NCBI GenBank assembly: GCA_002344975.1
Contig: DDUV01000071.1
Location: 5,095-69,094 of the forward strand
Direction of reading: 5' to 3'
Source of the DNA: Saprospiraceae bacterium UBA2329
GTDB taxonomy: Bacteria > Bacteroidota > Bacteroidia > Chitinophagales > Saprospiraceae
DNA: 64,000 nucleotides
This document shows, one piece after another, positions 26,018 to 33,861 of this stretch. The position numbers and the translations under genes are program-made. Position 1 is the stretch's first letter. Every line of letters starts with the position of its first letter. The notes beneath the pieces were generated by a model that saw only the letters and a program-made list of their open reading frames with translations, was not told where the DNA came from and did not search any database.

Positions 26018-28639
26018 TTACTCGCCTCCCGCGCCCTGCAATACCTGCTCATAAATGCCTTTCATGTCGGCGTCGGTTTCAGCGTCGCGCAGGGCTTCTG
26101 CTTTTTTGCGCAGTTCGGCAGCTTTGGCGGTGTGTGCCGGAGAATCAACCTTTTGGGCATAAGCATTGCTCATGTCCACCAAAAATTTGAAGCTTGCAAA
26201 ACGGCGCCACAGAGATTCTTTTTCTCCTTTTGCAATGGTTTCAATTTTTTCAAGAGCAGGAGCCGCTTTGTCCAAATCCAATTCCGCTACCAAAGACTGG
26301 TATGCCCCGAAAACGGAAAGGGCTGCATATCCGTCGGTTTTGGCCAATTGGCGCTCGAAGAACGGCAGATGCGCCGGGTCTTTTTTGGAACTGTACAACT
26401 CGCCGATGATGGACAGAATGTCTTCGCTTTGAGTGTTTTCCCACTTGCGGGCGTATTCCATGGCGGCGTCGGAATCCTGGGCTACCAGTACAGAGAGGGC
26501 TGATGCCAGAACGCTGTTCACGGAGTCTTTTTCCAGAATATAACGCGCCACCAACAGCGCTTCTTCGTCTTCCCATTGCTGGAGGTTGTTCATGGCCTCG
26601 CGACGCACTACGGAGTGCGGGTCGGATTTGGCCATGCCGCGAATGGTTTTGATGATCGGCTCTTCCTCAAAATCGGCATAAGCGGTGGAAACGGCACGGA
26701 TGAGCCAGAATTTATCGTTCAATCCGGCATTGAAGACGCGCGGCATTTCTTCGCTCTCATTCTCCACAATATATTGCAGCGCATCCATCCGATCCGACAA
26801 AGAGGGTGCATTGAAATACTGGAACACATACTCCTGCTCCGATTTTTCCTCTTCGCGAATACAAAGCAGCACTTTTTGAGGGTCGAACACCATGAGGGCC
26901 GGGCGCGAGGGCACTTCAAATTCAAAGGTTTGGCCCCGCTCGGTGATGTGGATTTTTTCGCGGCGCTTGGTACCGTTGTCGAAGTAGAGGTCCACTTCGG
27001 TGGGGAGTTCAAAAATGGCGGGCATCAGTTCGGGGTCTTGCGTTTGTTCTACGGTCACGGTAGCTTTGCCTGCTTCAGCATCAAATCCGTAGGTGATGTT
27101 GAGCGTGGGGTGGCCGGCTTTGAGGAACCACTGATTGAAGAACCAGTTGAGGTCTTCGCCGGTAACTTCTTCAAAAACCAAGCGCAGATCATGCACCTCC
27201 ACTGCGGAATAGGCATGTTTGTTCAAATATAATTTCAGCGCCTCAAAAAATGCTTCGTCGCCTACATAGTGGCGGAGCATGTGCAGTACCGAGCCGCCTT
27301 TGTTGTAGCTGTGTGCGTCGAACATGTCCTCGTTGTCGGCATAGCTGAAATGGATGAGCGGGTGGATGCTCATATCGGCAGAACTGAAATAGCCCTGCCA
27401 TTCTTCCAGCAGGTGGTAGTCGGCTTCGTCGCGGCCGTATTTGTTTTCCAACCACAGGTATTCGCTGTAATTGGCAAAGCCCTCGTTGAGTGTGAGATTG
27501 GACCAGCTTTCGCAAGTCACGAGGTCGCCAAACCAGTGGTGCATCATTTCGTGGGCCACTATTTTTTCATTGGTGCGCTCGTCCACCAGGTCCATTTTGT
27601 GTTTTTGAACAAACTCTCCGAAAGTCACCGCGGTGGTGTTTTCCATGGCGCCGGAGACGAAGTCGCGCACGACGATCTGTGCGTACTTTTTCCAGGGGTA
27701 GTCGTAGCTGAAGGTTTTGGAGAAATACTCCAACATTTCGGGCGTGTAGGGGAAAATGGCTTTGGCGTCGGCGGCATAATCCGGCTCCACATAATATTGC
27801 AGCGGCACATTGCGCCATTTGTCTTCCACAACGGCATATTCGCCCACAGCGACCATAAATAGATAAGGTGCGTGGGGCTGATCCATTTTCCAGTAGTCGG
27901 TGCGGGTACCGTCGGCGTTTTTGGTTTGTTTCAGCAACAGGCCATTAGAGAGGGTTTTGAAGCGGTCTTCCACGGTGAGATAAATCTCCTGCGTGCAGCG
28001 CTCGTTGGGGCTGTCAATGGTAGGAAACCAGCGGGAGTTCCAGTTGGTCTCGCCCTGCGTCCAGATTTGCATGGGCTTGCCGGCCTCTTCGCCGCGGGGA
28101 TTGATGAAGAACAAACCTTTGTTGGACGTGATGGCATCGCTGCCGCCCGAAGCGGAAGGCATGGCGGTGTATTCTATCAGGATGCTATACTGTTCTTTGC
28201 GGGTATAGCTGCGATCCAACTGTATGATGATCTGGTCGTTTTCGTAGGTGTATTTCAGCGGCATGTTTTTACCCGAAAGGGACACTTTTTGAAACTCAAA
28301 CCCTTTGGCATCCAGCGTTACCTTGTCGGAGGCGTGGAAATACGGACGCAGCACCAGTTCTGCCTTTCCTATTACTTTTTCCTCTGCCCAGTTGAAACGC
28401 AGGTCGAGGCGGGTATGAATGAGATCATGCGCTCTGCGGTTGGTGGCCTGATACACGTCCGCGACATAATTGCCGGGGTCGTCGGCCATTTCATCTTCGG
28501 ATTCTGCTTCCTCCTCAGCATCTGCATCAAGGGCAATTTCAGGTGCATTATCGGGCACTTTGGTTATGACGGCGTTTTTGGAGGTATTACAAGCGGCAAA
28601 AGCGATGAGTATGCCAAAGAGCAGCAAGAATTTTTTCAT
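26018..28639 (-). CDS. M1-family zinc aminopeptidase, lipoprotein
   Basis: The 873-residue enzyme removes N-terminal residues from peptides using one zinc ion. A lipoprotein signal (IAFAAC, Cys17) is followed by an acidic linker, so it is a cell-envelope form. The exopeptidase motif GAMEN is at 330-334, the zinc motif HEMMH at 363-367 with the catalytic Glu364, and the third ligand Glu386 in LNEGFA. The second half (from ~590) looks like a helical HEAT-type repeat region (VRREAMNNLQQWEDEEALLVA). Its likely role is nutrition or turnover of peptides in the periplasm. It converges with the GH32 gene and is followed by its own downstream neighbours only on the other strand. Confidence 0.93.
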   Translation of the reverse strand: MKKFLLLFGILIAFAACNTSKNAVITKVPDNAPEIALDADAEEEAESEDEMADDPGNYVADVYQATNRRAHDLIHTRLDLRFNWAEEKVIGKAELVLRPYFHASDKVTLDAKGFEFQKVSLSGKNMPLKYTYENDQIIIQLDRSYTRKEQYSILIEYTAMPSASGGSDAITSNKGLFFINPRGEEAGKPMQIWTQGETNWNSRWFPTIDSPNERCTQEIYLTVEDRFKTLSNGLLLKQTKNADGTRTDYWKMDQPHAPYLFMVAVGEYAVVEDKWRNVPLQYYVEPDYAADAKAIFPYTPEMLEYFSKTFSYDYPWKKYAQIVVRDFVSGAMENTTAVTFGEFVQKHKMDLVDERTNEKIVAHEMMHHWFGDLVTCESWSNLTLNEGFANYSEYLWLENKYGRDEADYHLLEEWQGYFSSADMSIHPLIHFSYADNEDMFDAHSYNKGGSVLHMLRHYVGDEAFFEALKLYLNKHAYSAVEVHDLRLVFEEVTGEDLNWFFNQWFLKAGHPTLNITYGFDAEAGKATVTVEQTQDPELMPAIFELPTEVDLYFDNGTKRREKIHITERGQTFEFEVPSRPALMVFDPQKVLLCIREEEKSEQEYVFQYFNAPSLSDRMDALQYIVENESEEMPRVFNAGLNDKFWLIRAVSTAYADFEEEPIIKTIRGMAKSDPHSVVRREAMNNLQQWEDEEALLVARYILEKDSVNSVLASALSVLVAQDSDAAMEYARKWENTQSEDILSIIGELYSSKKDPAHLPFFERQLAKTDGYAALSVFGAYQSLVAELDLDKAAPALEKIETIAKGEKESLWRRFASFKFLVDMSNAYAQKVDSPAHTAKAAELRKKAEALRDAETDADMKGIYEQVLQGAGGE

Positions 28640-28718
28640 AAAAAAATATTGAATGTGAAAGGGTTGGAAAATGCAAGGCAGAACGACGGAGGAGGGGCAA
28701 ATGTTGCAAACGCCGCCA

Positions 28719-29498
28719 CTAAGCGGGTACTTTTGCAGCGGCTACTTCTACCAAAAATGCCTCCAAATACTGATTGAACAGTTCCGGGTGCTCCATCATA
28801 GGGGCGTGGCCACATTCGTTGATGAAAAGCAGCCTGGAATCGGGTAGCAGCTCGTGAAATTTCTCGGCTACAAAGGCGGGCGTTATTTGGTCGTCTTTGC
28901 CCCAGATGAGCAAAACAGGCGCAGTGATGCTGCCGAGGTTGTCGCCCAAGTTGTGCCTTACGGCAGATTTGGCGGTGGCAATGACCCGAATGGCTTTATT
29001 TCGGTCGTTTACAATATCGAATACTTCGTCAATGAGTTCTTCGGAGGCTACTTCCGGGCGGAAAAAAGTACCCTGTGTTTTTCTTCTGATAAACTCTTTG
29101 TCGCCGCGTTTGGGAAAACTGGTACCCATCGCGCTTTCAAACAGCCCTGAACTGCCGGTGAGAATGACCGATTGCACCTTGTAGGGATGTTGCAGCACAT
29201 ACAGCAGGGCCACATGGCCGCCCAAAGAGTTGCCCAATACATGCACACCATCGTAGCCTTTGAACTCTACAAAATCGGCTACATATTCCACCAACCCCAT
29301 GACCGACAGTTTGCGCAGCGGCAATTCCATGATGGGTAAGATGGGCACTACCACGTTGTAGCGCTCGCCGAAATGGCGAATAATGGACTCAAAATTGCTC
29401 AATGCGCCGAACAAGCCGTGCAACAACAGCAGATTGTCGCCGCTACCGCCGCTCTCGATGTACTTGAAACGCCCCTCCTTTTGGATTTGCTGATTCAT
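28719..29498 (-). CDS. alpha/beta hydrolase
   Basis: The 259-residue protein is an alpha/beta-hydrolase-fold enzyme without a signal peptide, so it is cytoplasmic. The oxyanion-hole segment is LLLLHGLFGALSNF, the nucleophile elbow is GNSLGGH with Ser91, the acid is in IWGKDDQITP, and the catalytic His is in NECGHAPMMEHPE. This matches esterase, lipase or C-C hydrolase-like members; the substrate is unknown. A full-consensus promoter lies at 29596-29626 on the same strand, giving a leader of roughly 90 bases. It ends about 80 bases before the M1 aminopeptidase start, so the two may be co-transcribed. Confidence 0.9.
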   Translation of the reverse strand: MNQQIQKEGRFKYIESGGSGDNLLLLHGLFGALSNFESIIRHFGERYNVVVPILPIMELPLRKLSVMGLVEYVADFVEFKGYDGVHVLGNSLGGHVALLYVLQHPYKVQSVILTGSSGLFESAMGTSFPKRGDKEFIRRKTQGTFFRPEVASEELIDEVFDIVNDRNKAIRVIATAKSAVRHNLGDNLGSITAPVLLIWGKDDQITPAFVAEKFHELLPDSRLLFINECGHAPMMEHPELFNQYLEAFLVEVAAAKVPA

Positions 29499-29595
29499 GA
29501 AGGATTGATCTTCAGAAGTTTAACAGTGATGTAACTCTTCAATGGCCACTGCAAAATGCTGCGACACTCATCGTAGCTTCGGTCATTGACGGTTG

Positions 29596-29626
29596 CAAAA
29601 ATAGCTTTTTTCGTAGTTTCGGCAAA
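29596..29626 (-). promoter_or_regulatory. Bacteroidota-type promoter of the alpha/beta hydrolase gene
   Basis: On the minus strand TTTG (29626-29623) is followed by exactly 19 bases and TATTTTTG (29603-29596). This fits TTTG-N19-TAnnTTTG. The gene starts about 98 bases downstream at 29498. Confidence 0.65.
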
Positions 29627-29695
29627 CGCAAGATGTAAATCTGTGTTACTAAAATGAAGGTTTTGCCCCAAAAGACAAAAAATGCTGCGCCAAAC

Positions 29696-29726
29696 TTTGT
29701 GCAATCATAAAAAATGCCTTGCTTTG
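29696..29726 (+). promoter_or_regulatory. probable promoter of the OmpA-like lipoprotein gene
   Basis: TTTG at 29696-29699 is followed by 19 bases and TTGCTTTG at 29719-29726, which differs from TAnnTTTG in one base. The ATG is 72 bases further on at 29798. Together with 29596-29626 this makes the 300-base gap a divergent promoter region. Confidence 0.55.
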
Positions 29727-29797
29727 CGTGCTGAAAACAGCCGGTCAAAACAACCGGGGACGAAAACAAAATCATTCTTCATTAAATTGCAAAAAAC

Positions 29798-30553
29798 ATG
29801 CGTCTTATTGCCAAGTTACTCATTCTCACGCTTGTGTTCGGCTCCCTTACCGCTTGCGTTTCCAAGAAGAAATTCGACGAATTGCAGGCTTCCAAAGAAG
29901 CTGTTGACCGCGCTTTGGCTGAAACCCAAACTCGCGTAAAAGCTCTGGAAGGCCAGAATGCCGAACTTCAATCCACTCTCGAATCCGAGAAGACCCGCCT
30001 CAACGGCGAAATCGCTGCCATCCGCAAAGACCTGGATGCTACCAAAGGCCAAATGAGCCAACTGCAATCCAAGCTTTCTATGACGGAGGCTGAACTCGCC
30101 AAGCTCCGCGCTGAAATTGACGGCATCTTCAACACGTACAAAAACAGCGGCCTGACGCTCGAAAACCGCAGCGGCCGTTTGTATGTGATGACGGCTCCCG
30201 TGAACTTCGGCAACGGTTCTTCCAGCCTCAGCCGCGACCAGCGCAAAGCTCTGGACGAATTGGCCATGACTTTGAAGAACAACCCGAACGTGAAAGTGCT
30301 CGTAGAGGGCCACACCGACAATAAGCAATTTGCCGCCGGCTCCGGTATGGACAACTGGCAGTTGAGCGTCAACCGCTCTATGAGCGTGGTGCGCTACCTC
30401 ATTCGCAAAGGCGTGAAGCCGGCTCAGGTAGCTGCTGTAGGCCGTGGTGAAAACCTGCCCGAAGGCGACAATGCCACTAAGGAAGGCCGCGCGAAAAACC
30501 GCCGCTCTGCCGTTGCTCCCGATGTGGAACTGGGTGGTCTGAAGCAGAACTAA
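29798..30553 (+). CDS. OmpA-family lipoprotein with coiled coil
   Basis: The 251-residue lipoprotein (FGSLTAC, Cys20) has a long coiled-coil region (~25-110, with ALEGQNAELQSTLESEK) and a C-terminal OmpA-like peptidoglycan-binding domain (~130-245). The latter shows VLVEGHTDNKQF, NRSMSVVRYLI and GRGENLPEGDNATKEGRAKN, with the Asp and Arg that hold the peptidoglycan diamino acid. It should tether the outer membrane to the cell wall. A consensus-like promoter precedes it and a very strong double hairpin follows. Confidence 0.93.
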   Translation: MRLIAKLLILTLVFGSLTACVSKKKFDELQASKEAVDRALAETQTRVKALEGQNAELQSTLESEKTRLNGEIAAIRKDLDATKGQMSQLQSKLSMTEAELAKLRAEIDGIFNTYKNSGLTLENRSGRLYVMTAPVNFGNGSSSLSRDQRKALDELAMTLKNNPNVKVLVEGHTDNKQFAAGSGMDNWQLSVNRSMSVVRYLIRKGVKPAQVAAVGRGENLPEGDNATKEGRAKNRRSAVAPDVELGGLKQN

Positions 30554-30565
30554 TTTTGTTTGTTA

Positions 30566-30596
30566 GTGAAGGGGTGACTCGCAGTCACCCCTTCAC
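30566..30596 (+). terminator. perfect 14-bp hairpin after the OmpA-like gene
   Basis: GTGAAGGGGTGACT at 30566-30579 pairs perfectly with AGTCACCCCTTCAC at 30583-30596 around a CGC loop. It has no T-run of its own. It is followed 18 bases later by a second terminator with T-runs. Confidence 0.6.
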
Positions 30597-30613
30597 TCTC
30601 TTAGCTTAATAGC

Positions 30614-30652
30614 AAAAAAAGCCGTCTCGCAGCAATGTGAGACGGCTTTTTT
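30614..30652. terminator. bidirectional intrinsic terminator
   Basis: GCCGTCTC at 30621-30628 pairs with GAGACGGC at 30639-30646. The stem is flanked by A7 on the left and T6 on the right, so it works in both directions. It separates the plus-strand OmpA-like gene from the minus-strand lipoprotein gene ending at 30659. Confidence 0.85.
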
Positions 30653-30658
30653 AATTTA

Positions 30659-30991
30659 TCACTCTTTGGCCGGCGGGCCGTCTTCCTGAAAGACGAGGAT
30701 TTGGGTGTTGCCTAAGCTCGCCAGATTTTCCACATGGCCCTTTACCTTCACTACATCTCCTTTTTTGTAGCTCTGGTTGGACACCACGCGAATCTCGTCG
30801 CCATCGGCATCCATCACTTTGAAGGTGGAAAGCCCCATGAAATCCAGCTTCGAGGTCACCGTGCCTTTGATGGTGGCCGAGCCGGGCTTTTGGTAGTCTT
30901 CGGGCGCTTCCAGCAGGTCGCCGATGGGCGTCACGCGAGCGCATTGCATGGCACTGAATGCCAGGAACAGGATTAAAATGTTTCGAATCAT
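30659..30991 (-). CDS. small OB-fold-like lipoprotein
   Basis: The 110-residue product read from the ATG at 30991 has a lipoprotein signal (FLAFSAMQC). The mature part (TIKGTVTSKLDFMGLSTFKV, EIRVVSNQSYKKGDVVKVKG, then QILVFQE) has the strand pattern and the KGDVVKVKGHV segment of small OB-fold domains. No catalytic residues are seen. An ATG one codon upstream (30994) is equally possible. It sits head to head with dapD across about 70 bases and ends at a bidirectional terminator. The function is unknown; a periplasmic or membrane-bound binding role is only a guess. Confidence 0.65.
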   Translation of the reverse strand: MIRNILILFLAFSAMQCARVTPIGDLLEAPEDYQKPGSATIKGTVTSKLDFMGLSTFKVMDADGDEIRVVSNQSYKKGDVVKVKGHVENLASLGNTQILVFQEDGPPAKE

Positions 30992-31038
30992 CATATCGGG
31001 TTTTGATTGGAAACTGTGTGTCGGCCTGGGATGTTGCG

Positions 31039-31046
31039 TACCTTTG
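31039..31046 (+). promoter_or_regulatory. -7 box TACCTTTG before dapD
   Basis: TACCTTTG matches TAnnTTTG and lies 17 bases before the dapD ATG at 31064. At 18 bases upstream only TGTG is found, so the -33 box is weak. Confidence 0.4.
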
Positions 31047-31063
31047 CAAAAAATATTACAGAC

Positions 31064-31882
31064 ATGCAATCACTACAACGCACGATAGAAGCCGCCTGGA
31101 ACGACCGCAGCCTGCTGGCCGATCCTGCCGTCATCACTGCCGTACAGGAAGTATTGGAAATGCTGGATGCCGGTCAGGTCCGCATTGCCGAACCCGATGG
31201 AGAGGGTGGCTGGCGCGTACACGAATGGATCAAAAAAGCGGTGGTGCTTTATTTTCCGCTGCAACAAATGCAAACCATCGAACTTGGCCCCTACGAATAC
31301 CACGACAAAATTCCACTGAAACGCAACTACGCGGCGCTCGGTGTCCGGGTGGTGCCGCCGGCAGTGGCCCGCTACGGCAGTTTCATTGAAAAAGGCGCCA
31401 TCCTCATGCCCTCGTATGTGAACATAGGAGCGTATGTAGGCGGCGGTACGATGGTGGACACCTGGGCTACGGTAGGCTCCTGTGCACAGATAGGGCGCAA
31501 CGTACACCTCAGCGGAGGGGTAGGCATCGGCGGAGTGCTGGAGCCGCCGCAGGCTGCGCCCACCATCATTGAGGACGACTGCTTCATAGGCTCGCGCTGC
31601 ATTGTGGTGGAGGGCGCCCGCATAGAGCGGGAAGCGGTGTTGGGGGCCAATGTGGTCATCACGCAGTCCACCCGTATCATTGACGTGACGGGAGAAGCGC
31701 CTGTTACTTACCGGGGCCGCGTGCCTGCGGGTTCGGTGGTGATTCCGGGGTCGTACTCCAAGCAATTTCCTGCCGGTGAATATCAGGTGCCTTGCGCGCT
31801 CATCATCGGGAAGCGTCAGGAAAGCACCGATAAAAAGGTGTCGCTGAATGAGGCGCTGCGAGAGTATAATGTGGCGGTGTAA
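31064..31882 (+). CDS. dapD: 2,3,4,5-tetrahydropyridine-2,6-dicarboxylate N-succinyltransferase
   Basis: DapD transfers a succinyl group from succinyl-CoA to tetrahydrodipicolinate in the lysine and diaminopimelate pathway. The 272-residue length is normal for the family. The N-terminal helical part is followed by the left-handed beta helix of hexapeptide repeats, with the family segments RVVPPAVARYGSFI, GGTMVDTWATVGSCAQIG, HLSGGVGIGGVLEPPQA and DDCFIGSRCIVVEGA. The start chosen is the ATG at 31064, since an earlier frame start overlaps the promoter. The stop is immediately next to the stop of the ABC-F gene on the other strand. Confidence 0.97.
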   Translation: MQSLQRTIEAAWNDRSLLADPAVITAVQEVLEMLDAGQVRIAEPDGEGGWRVHEWIKKAVVLYFPLQQMQTIELGPYEYHDKIPLKRNYAALGVRVVPPAVARYGSFIEKGAILMPSYVNIGAYVGGGTMVDTWATVGSCAQIGRNVHLSGGVGIGGVLEPPQAAPTIIEDDCFIGSRCIVVEGARIEREAVLGANVVITQSTRIIDVTGEAPVTYRGRVPAGSVVIPGSYSKQFPAGEYQVPCALIIGKRQESTDKKVSLNEALREYNVAV

Positions 31883-33757
31883 TTAAGCCTTGTCGGCCAG
31901 CTCCATCCAGCGCATTTCTTTAGTTTCGATCTGGCTGCCGAGCGATGAGAGTTCGCGGCCCAGTTCCTCAATTTTTTGTGGGCTGAGGCCCTCCTGATCG
32001 GAGAAGAGTGCTTCGATGTCTTTGCGGCGCGCTTCGAGTTTGGCAATGTCTTTTTCGATGCGTTGCAGTTCTTTTCGCTCCTCTTGTGTGAGACCGCCGA
32101 CGGTAGCCGGTTTTTGGGCCTCCTTGATTTTCTGCTGTTCGCTCCGTTCCTGCCGGCGTTGTTCGCGCTCCTGTTCTTTCTGTATTTCGCGAAACTCGGT
32201 GTAATCGCCGTTGAAGTCTTTGATGCGGCCCTGCCCTTCGAAGATGAAAAGGTGCTGAGCGAGTTTATCTAAGAAAAAGCGGTCGTGAGAAACGATGAGG
32301 ATGCAGCCTGGGAACTCCATGAGGAATTCTTCGAGGATGTTGAGGGAGATGACGTCGAGGTCGTTGGTGGGTTCGTCGAGGATGAGGAAATTGGGGTTTT
32401 GCATGAGCACGGTGAGCAGGTAGAGCCTGCGTTTTTCGCCGCCGCTGAGTTGAGAGACATAGACCAATTGCTGTTTGCGGCTGAAGAGGAAACGTTCGAG
32501 CAATTGGGCGGCGCCGAGTTTTTGGCCTTTTTCGAGGGGGATGTACTCTGCGATGTCTTGTACGACCTCGATGACGCGTTTGTCGTCGGGGAGTTGGAGG
32601 CCGTCTTGCGAGTAGTAGCCGAAAATGGTGTTGTCGCCCTGCACGACTTTGCCGGAATCGGGGCGCAGTTCGCCGGTGAGGAGGCGGAGGAAGGAGGACT
32701 TGCCGACGCCGTTGGGGCCTACGATGCCGATGCGCTCGTGGCGCTGGAACTTGTAGGAAAAAGGCTCCAGCACGACTTTGTCGCCGAATTTTTTGCCCAC
32801 GTTGTGCAGTTCCAGCACTTTTTTGCCGAGGCGTTGGCCTTTGATGTCAATTTGCAGTTCGGTATTGTCGCGGGTGTTGGACATTTTGTCCTGAAGATCG
32901 TAAAAAGCGTCAATGCGGGATTTGGCTTTGGTGGTGCGAGCCTGCGGCTGCCGGCGCATCCAGTCCAATTCTTTGCCGAGGAGTTTGCGGCCTTTGTCGA
33001 AGGCGATGTTTTCGTTTTCTTCGCGGATGGCCTTTTTTTCCAAAAAATCGGAGTAGTTGCCGGCGTATTTGTAGAGTTGGCCCTGGTCGAGTTCGACGAT
33101 GGTATTGCACACGCGTTCGAGGAAGTAGCGGTCGTGCGTGACCATGAAGATGGTGAAATTGGGCTGAGAGAGGTAGCCTTCGAGCCATTCGATCATGTCG
33201 AGGTCGAGGTGGTTGGTGGGTTCGTCGAGGATGAGGAATTCCGGTTCGGAGAGGATGAGGCGCACCAAGGCCAAGCGTTTGCGCTGCCCGCCGGAGAGCG
33301 TGGCCACGATTTGGTCGAAGTTGTGGAGATTGAAGCGGGTGAGCATTTCGCGCACGCGGGCCTCGAAGTCCCAGGCTTTGAGGTCGTCCATTCGCGAGAG
33401 GATGGTCTGCATTTCTGCGTCGCTGCCGGGCTTTATCAGGAGGTGTTCGTATTGTTTGATGGTGCGGGTGAGTTCGGTGTCGGAGTCGAAAACGGCATCA
33501 AGTACAGAACTCTGCTCGTAAAATTCGGGGTCTTGAGAGAGGTAGCCCACGCGCACATCGCGGTGAACGAACACGGAGGCATTTTCGCCTTCGGGCGCCT
33601 CTTGTCCGGCAATGACGCGCAGGAGAGTAGTTTTGCCGGTGCCGTTTTTGGCCACGAGGGCTACTTTCTGGCCTTTACTGATTTGCAGGGAAATGCCGGA
33701 GAAAAGGACTTTTTCTCCGTACGTTTTGGTGATGTTGTCTATCGTCAGGTAGTTCAC
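31883..33757 (-). CDS. ABC-F family ATP-binding protein (Uup-like)
   Basis: The 624-residue protein has two ABC ATPase domains and no membrane segments, as in ABC-F proteins that act on ribosomes. The first domain has AKNGTGKTT at 36-44 (Ala instead of the usual first Gly) and LSGGQRKRLAL. The second has GPNGVGKSS and LSGGEKRRLYL. A charged linker follows the first domain, and the C-terminal ~90 residues form a coiled coil rich in Glu, Gln and Arg, as in Uup. Uup-like proteins resolve stalled ribosomes or DNA intermediates; a drug-resistance role is less likely given this form. It overlaps nothing and probably has its own promoter. Confidence 0.93.
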   Translation of the reverse strand: MNYLTIDNITKTYGEKVLFSGISLQISKGQKVALVAKNGTGKTTLLRVIAGQEAPEGENASVFVHRDVRVGYLSQDPEFYEQSSVLDAVFDSDTELTRTIKQYEHLLIKPGSDAEMQTILSRMDDLKAWDFEARVREMLTRFNLHNFDQIVATLSGGQRKRLALVRLILSEPEFLILDEPTNHLDLDMIEWLEGYLSQPNFTIFMVTHDRYFLERVCNTIVELDQGQLYKYAGNYSDFLEKKAIREENENIAFDKGRKLLGKELDWMRRQPQARTTKAKSRIDAFYDLQDKMSNTRDNTELQIDIKGQRLGKKVLELHNVGKKFGDKVVLEPFSYKFQRHERIGIVGPNGVGKSSFLRLLTGELRPDSGKVVQGDNTIFGYYSQDGLQLPDDKRVIEVVQDIAEYIPLEKGQKLGAAQLLERFLFSRKQQLVYVSQLSGGEKRRLYLLTVLMQNPNFLILDEPTNDLDVISLNILEEFLMEFPGCILIVSHDRFFLDKLAQHLFIFEGQGRIKDFNGDYTEFREIQKEQEREQRRQERSEQQKIKEAQKPATVGGLTQEERKELQRIEKDIAKLEARRKDIEALFSDQEGLSPQKIEELGRELSSLGSQIETKEMRWMELADKA

Positions 33758-33861
33758 GGCGGCAGGTATGCGTATTTGAGGGGGCGAAAATACGCGAAAG
33801 ATTGGGGGGAATGAAGATTTATGGAAAATTCAACTGCCCGGTTCCCAATCATACCGCTCCA

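Noticed and set aside
32285..33814. 509-residue open frame opposite the ABC-F gene
   Set aside because: It is an antisense shadow with low-complexity Glu/Val/Phe-rich sequence and no domain, while the ABC-F gene on the other strand has all its motifs.
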